From: Symbiodinium natans
Lineage: Eukaryota > Sar > Dinophyceae > Suessiales > Symbiodiniaceae
Direction of reading: 5' to 3'
Assembly (NCBI GenBank): GCA_905221605.1
Contig: CAJNDS010001824.1
Coordinates: 168,048 to 232,047 of the forward strand
Length of the DNA stretch: 64,000 nucleotides
Positions 51,901 to 60,851 of this stretch are shown one piece after another. The notes under the pieces are model-generated. The model was not told where the DNA came from, did no database searches, and saw nothing but the letters and a program-made list of their open reading frames with translations. Numbering within the stretch: the first letter of the stretch is position 1; the number at the start of each line of letters is the position of its first letter. Position numbers and translations under genes: made by a program.

Positions 51901-54002
51901 GCTTCTCCGTTGCGGGCAGAGTTCGGCAAAGGGGCTCGCTTTGACCGTCAGCTGCATGTGTGGCTTTCACATACAGCAGTGTGGGAACAGGCCTTAAAGT
52001 TACATTGCAACCTCACGTGGAATGGACACCGCGGATTTGCAGGGTTGATGCAAAACCGATGTCTCGTGGGCTTGATTGCTTGTGCTAATTCGTCCATGCT
52101 CTCCGCAGCCCAAAAGCGAGTCACATATTTTCTGCTCGGGATGATGCCTGGGGAGACTTGAGACGCAGCTACTGTGGAGCACAAGCGCGTGCTCATGCTT
52201 AACCCCAACCCCAAACCCTAAACTCTGTGTCCCCGTGACTTTGCTGGGACTTGAGATTCCATCCTTTTTACCATGGATTCACAGAGGTTTTGTGGCGACT
52301 TGAGCTGGTCAAAGCCTCCCCAAATATAGGGTTTATAAGGGTTGTTTGTTGAGGGTTTAGGGTTTAGGGTTGGGGACCGGGAAAGCCAAGAGCCCAAGTC
52401 ACAAGAAGCAGAAAGAATCCCACCTCAACTTCTGCAGCGAGAACATGAAGCACGTGCTTGACTCTTCTTCCGGTTCCGACTTTGACTGACAAAAGAGCGG
52501 CTGCATGGAGGCATCCTGAACCTTGCTACCGATGTTCCATGGATTTAGGGTTTAGGGTTTAGGGTTTAGGGTTCAGGGTGCAGGGTTCAGGGTTTAGGGT
52601 TTAGTTTTTTAGCCACCCGACTAGCCACAGTACTGCGGGGTTTAGGGTTTCGACTCCGCGGTTCTTATGGACAAAATCAGCGGGCTCGCAGTTCGTTTTC
52701 AACGCAGAGGGATCTGCCAAAACTGCATGCCGAGGAAGTTCCGGTGAACAACATGCCACCCCACCCGACCCCCCCTCCAAGATCAGGAGTGCCGCTGTGC
52801 GCCACTGAGTCAGGCAAGTGTAGGGAGATCACGGGGTGTTGAAGAGCACGAAGTGCTTAAACCGTGCCTTTACCCCAAAACCGACATGCCAAAGGAGAGA
52901 GAGAACCGCAGCCTCGGAAAACAAACGAAGCAACACTGTAGCCACAAATCTCACGAGCTGGAATGTTGGGCCGTCTTGTGTACCCCCACCCAAAGATCCC
53001 GGAGAATGAAGGGGAAAGGAGGATGAGCTCAACGGAACTATGAGAAAGATTAAAGTGATTCTGCAAAAGAAGCCAAAAGAGAGAGAGACCAAAGGAAATC
53101 CTCTCGGAGCAACTCAGGCAGGGGATTTGCAAGATCATGATGGAAGTTTTTGGAATTGAGAGATTGGTTGAGGGAAACTTGTCTTTCACTGGACGCGCTT
53201 GAAACGTCAGTAGAGAGGATCTTGACGTGCTGGACGACCTGCCTCAACGACAGTACACAAGCCGCACCATGAGAGACCATGGGACTTGGCTGCACTTAGG
53301 AGGGTAGCTATAAATTAAATTTTTAGCCGCCTTATTAAGAAACCCAACCCAAAAAGGCTAAAGATCTAAAGTTATTAGTAAAGTACCACAAAGGGGATTT
53401 TCCTCCGCAGCAACATGCGGCGCTAAACGCCGAAATCACTTTTTCATCTCGCGCAGGCCATCTTGACTATCGCCAAAACAATCCCGCCGCGTGGATCTTA
53501 TCCATGATGATGGACCTGAGCCAAGCCGAATATTTCCTCCCCATGGTTCAAGATGGCAAGTGCCTTCCATTCACTGAGGCAGATGCTGAAGACCCTGGCT
53601 GGACTCCCGGACCTCAAGGAACGAAGCACTCAGCCATTCCATGCAATTTGCTGCCCGCCGCTGGGTCAAAGCCGCACATACGGGCGTGGGGGCGGGTGGT
53701 TGATTCCAATATAGAAAGAATCTGCAATCAAAGTGTTCCAAGGTAGAACACCCCATGCATGTCCCCTCTTATATTAACAGTCCTTCCTAGGGATTATAAT
53801 AGGGGGTACTATATTCCCTATTCTAGTGATTATAATAGGGGGTACTATATTCCCTATTCAGGACTGTTCGTATAAGGGGGAACATCCCCTCAGCATGGGA
53901 GTCTTTTCCAGCTGGCGGAAGTCGCAGCACCCCCCTCAGCAACTATGGAGGCCGCGCAGCGAATGCAGTGCTCCCTTGCACAGGGGTCGACAAAAGCCCA
54001 GG
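51901..54002 (+). CDS. Candidate plus-strand gene, unlinked exons, function unknown
   Basis: Three plus-strand blocks with good acceptors: 51901-52161 (TTGCTTTTAG|, FDRQLHVWLSHTAVWEQALK, stop TGA at the end), 53457-53627 (CATCTCGCGCAG|, NPAAWILSMMMDLSQAEYFL) and 53894-54002 (ATCCCCTCAG|, FQLAEVAAPPSATMEAAQRM, ending at G|GTTTAG of a telomere-like tract). A further open stretch at 54554-54660 (WRLLEQPQATSSEAQQKL) is possible. They break the minus-strand trend. Whether they belong together is unknown, and the stop at 52161 argues for at least two genes or a frame error. No motif recognised. Confidence 0.35.
53757..53889. mobile_element. MITE-like family GGGATGTTCCCCC, copy 1
   Basis: Ends ATGTCCCCTCTTATATTAAC and AAGGGGGAACATCCCC with the internal AACAGTCCTT / AGGACTGTT pair. 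The core AGTGATTATAATAGGGGGTA is duplicated in tandem. Its right end directly precedes the acceptor of the candidate exon 53894-54002. Confidence 0.65.
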
Positions 54003-54152
54003 GTTTAGGGTTTGGGGTGTTTTTTTTGCCACCCGCTTAGCTGACCTTTCGGACATTCTGCAGGGAACTAGGCTGTATATGTCTGGTTTAGGGTTTAGGG
54101 TTTAGGGTTTTAGGGTTTAGGGTTTAGGGTTTAGGGACACACACACAACTCT

Positions 54153-54266
54153 TGGGATGTTCCCCCGTGTACTAACCGTCCTTACCTTACTAGGGATTAT
54201 AGTAAAGGGGATGTAAGGGGACTTTAATCCCTATTGCGGACTGTTCGTATACGGAGGAACATCCCA
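54153..54266. mobile_element. MITE-like family GGGATGTTCCCCC, copy 2
   Basis: Ends TGGGATGTTCCCCCGTGTAC and GGAGGAACATCCCA, with ACCGTCCTTA / GCGGACTGTT internal arms. Confidence 0.7.
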
Positions 54267-54322
54267 ACACACAACACACAACACACAACACACAACACAC
54301 AACACACAACACACACCACACA

Positions 54323-54356
<34 letters not shown>

Positions 54357-54372
54357 ACAGACACACACACAC
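54266..54372 (+). repeat. (ACACACAACA)n minisatellite and (CA)n
   Basis: A ten-base ACACACAACA-like repeat merges into a CA dinucleotide run, directly against the end of the inverted-repeat element at 54153-54266. Confidence 0.9.
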
Positions 54373-54750
54373 CGAACACCTGTTGCGAAATGGCGAGAGG
54401 TACTGAAAACTCGATTTGCCGTGTTTCCCAGAAGACTCCCTCTTAGGTGGCCGAAGACTCCCTCTTAGGTAGCCAACATCCAGAAAGGCAAAAAAACGCC
54501 CAAAACTCGAAATTTCCAGGATAACCTTCCCAAGGCACCAGTCGGTGGTCTCACATGCAGCTGACTGGAGGTTGCTTGAGCAGCCGCAGGCTACATCCTC
54601 AGAAGCCCAGCAAAAGCTCTCTTCAGGAAGGTTGCATACTTTGCCACACCCGAGACTCCACCTTTAACAATGTGTCGCTTGGAGCCCTTGAACTCAACCA
54701 CGCGCCCAGAACATCGGTGGGAGACAACAAACACAAACAACACAACACAT

Positions 54751-54849
54751 TGGGATGTTCCCCCTTATGCTAACATTCCTTCATAGGGATGTTCGTACCC
54801 CCGAGTATACTCCCCAGTAAGGACTCTTGGTATGAGGAAAAACACCCCC
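54751..54849. mobile_element. MITE-like family GGGATGTTCCCCC, copy 3
   Basis: Left end TGGGATGTTCCCCCTTATGC is intact; the right end (TATGAGGAAAAACACCCC) is diverged. Confidence 0.55.
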
Positions 54850-55010
54850 AAACCCACACCAACAAGGCCAAGGCGCAGCAGCCACGCCAGAGAAGCCCTC
54901 CGCGGCCCAGCGCGAAGTTGTCAGAAGCAGCGCGCCTCCGTCACTGAGCTCAATGGCCTCCTCTGAGCTCAGTGGGCATGCCATTAATAAGTATAATAGT
55001 CCCTATATCT

Positions 55011-55109
55011 TGGGTTTTTCCCCCTTATGCTAACGGTCCTTAACAGGGACTACAGTACGCCCTATGATAATCCCTATTAAGGACTGTTAGTATAAGGGGG
55101 AACATCCCA
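55011..55109. mobile_element. MITE-like family GGGATGTTCCCCC, copy 4
   Basis: Ends TGGGTTTTTCCCCCTTATGC and ATAAGGGGGAACATCCCA with GGTCCTTAA / TTAAGGACTG arms; the best-preserved copy. Confidence 0.7.
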
Positions 55110-55269
55110 ACCTACATACCTAAGTAGCCCCCCGAATAACCCTTGAATAATCCCTACAGTAAGGTGCCTTTTAAGGGTGCCTCCTTCAGTCCCTTGAATT
55201 AGGCCGAGTTTGGGGTCGGAGGCTTGTCATACTGACGTGCTTACTACATAACTGCGTAATGACATAATA

Positions 55270-55299
55270 ATAGCATAGTATCTATGTGTGTGTGTTTCC

Positions 55300-55359
<60 letters not shown>

Positions 55360-55698
55360 TTGTGTGTTTGGTTATATATCTCACTGAAAAATTCTTTACC
55401 AGATGATGATGCTTAATAATATTTAATCTACTGTAGCGATGATTGTGTATATATATATATATATACAAACGGATAACATGCATGAAACGACATGTACTCA
55501 GGTCGCTCCTGCTCCTCGGCTTTCCCAAAGGTCTTCGGCACTCCGTCCCCGCAGAAGACCACGGGGACCTGGTCCAGGGAGGAGTCTCAGGTTACTTCAT
55601 ATACTTGTGTATAGATAGATATATATATATATATAGATATATGTATATATACCTGTGTACAAAACAGTTATTAACACAAAACGTGTGTGCGTGTGTAT

Positions 55699-55732
<34 letters not shown>

Positions 55733-55740
55733 GTGGTGTT
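55270..55740 (+). repeat. (TG)n, (TA)n and (CA)n microsatellites
   Basis: (TG)n at 55313-55357, (TA)n at 55447-55465 and 55615-55650, (CA)n/(TA)n at 55696-55732. They sit at the 3' side of the ZNRD2-like gene. Confidence 0.9.
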
Positions 55741-55813
55741 GGCAATGTGTTGACGTGTTTTCAGCGCAAAGCGGGCGGGGCTCTTGTTTTGCATGTCTTT
55801 TGGCCACTTCGAC

Positions 55814-56798
55814 TCACTTTGTCCTCCTGAGCTGCCGGCGGATGCACGTCTCCTGCCCGAGACCGCCAGCATCGGTGAGACAGATTTCAAGCCACCAAGG
55901 CGCCGAGGAGACCTCACTGAGGCTGGGCACTTGCTGAAGTGCTGGCACGGCCACGGCCTCCAGGTGCTCCCAGATGACGGCCGCAAGGCTTTCAGGCGTG
56001 ACGCGGGCGCTTGGGACCTGTACGCAATCCTCTTCTGGGATCGAAAACGTGACACCTTCGCTCGCGATGCTGATTTGCCCTCTGGATGGCTCCGCGATTT
56101 GAGTGCTGCCGCTGGCGAACTTGGGCAAGATGACTTTGTCTGCCAGCTTCCTGCACCATTGTTGGGGCACTATTAAACATGATCATTGTTGCTCCTTATT
56201 GAGTTTAAGTCCAGTTTATAAGAGTGGTTTAAGTATTCATAAACATGCAGAATGGTTACCAACAATGCCCCAGCTTCCCACAAATCTCAGCGGTGGCTTC
56301 ACGGAGGAGCCCGGCGTCGACTCCGACTGCGGCGCCCAGGCGCACTTTGACCGCCAAGGTCTCTGCCAAGAGGCGCAGGCGCCGCTTGTCGCGCGCATCG
56401 CGCGACGAGAGGCGTGTGCAAGAGAACCTCAAGTCCGGGCCTTGCACCAGAACTTCCCAGAGACCATCTGCCGGTGCAGCTCGTGGCTGGTGCGCCTGTG
56501 CTGCCTGCGCCTTGGGCTTTCCTCCATTTCCACTGTTTCCGGCCTCTGCTTCGGAGCCGCGAGCCCTGCGCTCTGGGAGGAAGAGCTTCGGAGCTGGAGG
56601 CACACCACCGCCACCGCCACCACCACCACCCTCCTGCGCCCGCATCGCCTCACAGGCCACGCACAGCTCCCGGCCCTCCCGCGACCGCAGCAAGGGGGTC
56701 AAGTGTGTGGCGCATGACTCGTTTAGCATGCACCAGCCATCCAGCAGATACTTGGCGATGAGGTTCGGGTATGCCTCCTGTCCAGCTTCGACAGCCAT
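55814..56798 (-). CDS. ZNRD2 (autoantigen p27/UPF0148)-type zinc-ribbon protein
   Basis: Two exons, 56260-56798 and 55814-56150, join in phase across a 109-nt intron with donor TGTTG|GTAACC and acceptor GGTGCAG|GAAGC. The start ATG at 56796-56798 has a GCCATGGC context. Residues about 12-50 match the family pattern: IAKYLLDGWCMLNESC, then PL, then GRELCVACEAM. The usual first pair is C-x2-C; here the second ligand is His (CATH), the other pair CVAC is intact, so a C3H zinc site is plausible. A nine-Gly linker follows, then Lys/Arg-rich helix and a C-terminal domain (VTPESLAAVIWEHLEAVAV). About 290 residues, longer than typical family members of around 200. Family members are poorly characterised. 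Family call confident, function not. Confidence 0.75.
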
Positions 56799-56879
56799 GG
56801 CGTCAGTGAGAAGGGCGGCTACTGACCATGCAGGTAGGGCTTCACAACAACTAGATCAGGTGAAGCCCCGTTTGGACTA

Positions 56880-59430
56880 GGTTCCTTTTTTAGCCTTCTT
56901 TTGGGTAGGGTATAGAGTGAATGGTATTCAGGTCTTTGGAAGGCAGATGCGAAATCTGAACTCAGGTCCCCTCCGGTGTTTACTCATCGAGAAGTTCCTC
57001 CTCGTGGCTTCCATGATTCCCTATGATTCTTGCAGCTCCGAGAACAGAGCCATGCCCAGGCCAAACGAACATCTCGAAACATTTCCAAGAAACAAACTTG
57101 AGCACCTCTAGCCATGGTGTTTCGGCCCTGCACACTGCACAGGGCCAAACCTACTCTGGTTCTGAGTCGGGGAAGATTCCCCCCCCATGTGGTGCCTTAA
57201 TGTTAAGCTCGTATTATTGAACCCCCTGATATTAAAGTGCGCCAGGGGTCCCGGCCGCAATAATAAAGCCCTGGGAATAAAGTACGCCAAGTCGGGGCTG
57301 GTTTTTTTTGGGGGAGTTTGATTGAATGGGGGCTCTAAGGAAAGGAATCCTTATTCAAAGGGGCCCTACTCTATTTGGGGGGGTTTGATTGAAGGGGGGG
57401 GGGGGTTTATTATTACGAGGTCAACATTAAGGGTAAGGATGGTAAGGTACCTAACTCCCTCCTTCCCCACTAAGAAGCCGTAGGCCCAAGCCCTTACACC
57501 GACCCCGAACCCTCAAGGCCTTCGCCCGCCGAAGCTCCGCTGCCATCATCTCAGAAGCTGAGGCGCTCTTCGCGTTCACCAGCACGGCCAGCCCCTTTAG
57601 GGTTTAGGGTTTAGGTTTAGGGTTTAGGGTTTCCCCAAAGTTTTGCAGGCTTTTGATGTTTCAACTCTCGCACTCGCTGAAGCAGGCCAGGAATCTGTTC
57701 GATGCTGTTCGGGGTCGGCTATCGTGCTCAGCTCTGAGGTTTAGGGGTTATAGGGTATAGTCACGTACGGATTCGCGGTTCTGCGACTCTACATGCTGTA
57801 TTCTATGCCGTTGCCTCCGTGGTGACAGGCTCCGTCGGAGCATGGCTCCGTAGTATGTTGCCAACTTTATGAGACGGTAGTTGTTCTTGTTCTCTACGGT
57901 GTGGCGAAATCGCTTCCCCCTTTTACTAAATGGACCCCGAATAATAAAAACACTTTCCGGAAAATCCTGCCGAAACCAACCCCGCCTTTAAAACCCTATT
58001 CCGAATTTGGGGGGGGGGGGGGGGGGGGGGGGTTCAGGCCTCCAAGAAACCCCTCAACACCAATAAAACCCTCAGAGGGTTTAGGCTTGGGTGTCTAGGT
58101 CTATCTCTCTGTCTCTCTCTCTCTATCTTTCTCTTTCTCTCTTTCAGTTTACACCACACTTACTTAAGTTGATTACTTGAGTAACCCTGAAGTCTAATGA
58201 ATTATGACATTTCGATAAGAATACCCCCCCTAATAATAAAAAATACTTTTCGAGTTTCTTAAAGGGCGGGGGGAGGGGGGCCCCCCCGTTTCATATTAGG
58301 GGGATGGATTATGTGGTGCTTGGACAGGTCTTAGGATGATTTTTGGAGCGTGTGTAGGGCTTCAATTCGATCCTTTGTGATTTGGCACTCGCGACACCAA
58401 CATCCTCGTGCTGCTTAAACTTCCGCGTCCTTCGTCCCTCTTGCAACCTCCGTGTCCCTCACGGGACCTGCTTCTCCGCTCGGCAGCTTCTGTCGCACGA
58501 TGGGGGGGGGGGGGGGGGGAGTGCGAACCACGTTCGGAGAAAGAAATGGTAAGAAACAAGCTATGCACACAACCCTGCAGCTTAACGGGCTGAACGAACC
58601 GCGCAACCGCAGCGAGCCCCAGTGCGCGAATGGTGCGGCCGCACCAGCCCGCGGGTTCGATAAGCAAGGAACGTCCACCCGCCAGGAAGACCAGCCATAC
58701 TGCGGGCTTGTAGGGTTTATAGGTTTTAGGGATTTTTGGGTTGCCAGAGAGCCCCGCATCTGATGTTCATGGGGCCGCGAAAGCCCCCATGCACCCCGTC
58801 GACAGGCCCCGAAAAAACAATGAAACCTCAAATCCTTTTGGGGTCCCTTTTGAAAGGAGCGCCTCCGCCTCCACCCTGACCCTCCCCAAAAAAGGCAGAG
58901 AGCTTCGCTTTCCGGGATGCGAGGCCCGAACGCGCTTCTGTGTGCGAATAGATGAACGACAGGAGCCCTTCATAATTCAGAACTTCGCACATGCCCTTGC
59001 AGTCATTTCATGAAGCCTAAAAGCAGCAGCACAAACCCCACATCGCAAGCGCAATAGATGTAGGGCCTCTATCCTCTTGTCCATGAGCTGTTGCTGCAGC
59101 TCCGAAGTGGCGCGCTGTGCATCGCTCAAGCGGCCGCCACCTAGAACTCACCACAAGCGTCTGCTCTCGCAGGCCACAGTCTGTGGAAGAATTATGTATA
59201 TTTTACATATATGTATATATATATATATATATATTAAAGTTATTTTGTTATATATGATTATCTTCTTCAATCAAATTACTTCTATGATTGCATCAGTATA
59301 TTACTGGCTGGCGTCATCTTACTTTGTCAGGTCGGTCTGCTGCAAAAGACCAGCTGCGATTGTCACGCAAGTCCAAGACGAGGTAACGAAGCCGCTGCCT
59401 GCGAGGAGCCGTGGCGAAAGAACGCTCACT
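56880..59430. other. Mostly non-coding, G/C homopolymers and repeats
   Basis: Contains G runs at 57388-57405, 58010-58032 and 58502-58519, telomere-like units at 57598-57632, a direct repeat of GGGGG-TTTGATTGAA at 57310-57395 and a (TA)n at 59212-59235. A plus-strand open frame at 56917-57111 (IEKFLLVASMIPYD, preceded by GGTATTCAG|) could be an exon. I looked on the minus strand for the missing catalytic exons of the protease gene and did not find a convincing one. Confidence 0.45.
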
Positions 59431-59431
59431 T

Positions 59432-59513
59432 TGGGATGTTCCCCCGTATACTAACAGTCCTTAACAGGAATAAAAGGGGGGTACCTTGATCCCTACTAAG
59501 GAGTGTTGTCAAA
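59432..59513. mobile_element. MITE-like family GGGATGTTCCCCC, partial copy 5
   Basis: Left end TGGGATGTTCCCCCGTATAC and arms AACAGTCCTTAA / CTAAGGAGTGTT; the right terminal block is missing. Confidence 0.55.
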
Positions 59514-59715
59514 GTACCATCACTTGCCTTACATAGCAGCAGAAGGAATAAGCAGCCCGCCCCTACAACAACATGCTCAACTTGGGTTTTTTCGATAGTA
59601 AGGGGCCCTAGTTTAGACCCCAAATAGTATAAGATCCCCTTACAGTAAGGATCCCAATGAAGTACCGCTAATATCGTAAAACCCCCACTTGCTGATTGCA
59701 GGGCACAGGCCTGGC

Positions 59716-60713
59716 CACATCTTGCAGCGTTCGGTGAAGCGGCTTCAGCACATCTGGCCCATTGAAGCTGATGATCCGAATGTAACCTTCATTCTAAACC
59801 CTAAACCCTAAACCCTAAACCCTAAACCCTAAACCCTAAACCCTAAACCCTAAACCCTAAACCCTAAACCCTAAACCCTAAACCCTAAACCCTAAACCCT
59901 AACCCTAAACCCTAAACCCTAAACCCATGGACCTAAAGGATGCTTTCTCGCGATTGTATCCCCCTTGCAACTCAGGCACCCACACCATGGGATGGAACTC
60001 GAAATTCCACGGGCTCAACTCGCATCGGCTGTCTCTGCAAAGTCAGAGAGTACTCCTGAGACCAAACGAGCGAGCGAATTCAGATACACCCAATGACGCA
60101 CTTCATTGCGGACAGCAAAAAACTGATCGTTGCACTGAGCTACGACAGCTACGACACCAGGCAAGTGGCTGATGAGCCTCCTTCGGAGGCTTTGCGTTGG
60201 AACTTCACGTTGGCCCAGGTGCCTGGTCGGCCAGGAATCCACCGGGCCGCATCTGCTGGCACCCGCACGGATTGCCCATCCACTTCCACCAAACGGTCAC
60301 CAACCATGACGCCCGCAGATGCTGCTGAGCTCCCGTTGATGACTGCCACAACCTCTGGAGACCCTCCCCTCCCACGAGTTGTGTCTTGAGAGAAAGCAAC
60401 ACCAATGCCGGCAACATCGCCGCCCTCGGCAACCTGAGTCATCTCAGTCCATTCCTCCGGCGGGTAATACTGCGCATATGGATCCCCGAGCTTTTCTAGC
60501 AAGCGGTCTGCAGCATCGATGAGGCGCTTGGAGGTATGTTCGCGACCATCCCAGGTCGGATTCACGCCAAAGTTGCTGAGGAGGGTATCTCCAAGCCACT
60601 GAATACCATCGGCCCATCGAGTAGCACGCAGATCCCGCAACCCTTCCAGCAATGCAGATTCCCACTCCCCTCGTCCACCAGCCTTGATGAGCTCGGCATC
60701 AAGGCCGTACATG
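59716..60713 (-). CDS. CtpA-like tail-specific protease (S41), PDZ part
   Basis: C-terminal processing peptidases cleave the tail of photosystem II D1 or periplasmic proteins. The main exon (about 60149-60745) has LLEKLGDPYAQYYPPEEW, then GDVAGIGVAF, then PEVVAVINGSSAASAGVM and VGDRLVEVDGQSV, the S41 N-terminal and PDZ pattern. A second exon, about 59716-59786, encodes GYIRIISFNGPDVLKPLH, the start of the protease core. The Ser/Lys catalytic region and its GNPGG block were not found on the left, so the gene is incomplete here, degenerate, or has distant exons. Between the two exons lies a 133-bp telomere-like array that ends seven bases before the acceptor AATGAAG|GTTAC. The N-terminus is short with no transit peptide; a GC donor at 60866 could join it in phase to the EF-hand gene upstream (speculative). 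Confidence 0.65.
59794..59926 (+). repeat. Longest perfect telomere-like array, 19 units
   Basis: 133 bp of CCCTAAA with a single shortened unit (CCCTAA near 59900). On the minus strand it runs as TTTAGGG to within a few bases of the acceptor of the protease exon at 59786. Confidence 0.95.
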
Positions 60714-60851
60714 CACGCTGCAGTCCTCGCAGGGGTAATCGCATGCCACTCTGTCGGAAAATCTCACATGACATTTTGGTGGAGACTACATAAGGCATCG
60801 TAAGCCTTCGCAATCGGAAGCGAAGAGGACTTTTCCCCAGGAAGCGCGCTT

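Noticed and set aside
51948-52214. Minus frame with RKYVTRFW and RHRFCINP reminiscent of PrimPol
   Set aside because: Spacing and the acidic catalytic residues do not fit, and a plus-strand frame over the same interval looks at least as coding-like.
60015-60242. Alternative protease exon (RHWVYLNSLARLVSGVL)
   Set aside because: The exon at 59716-59786 (GYIRIISFNG) fits the S41 core position much better; this frame may be intronic.
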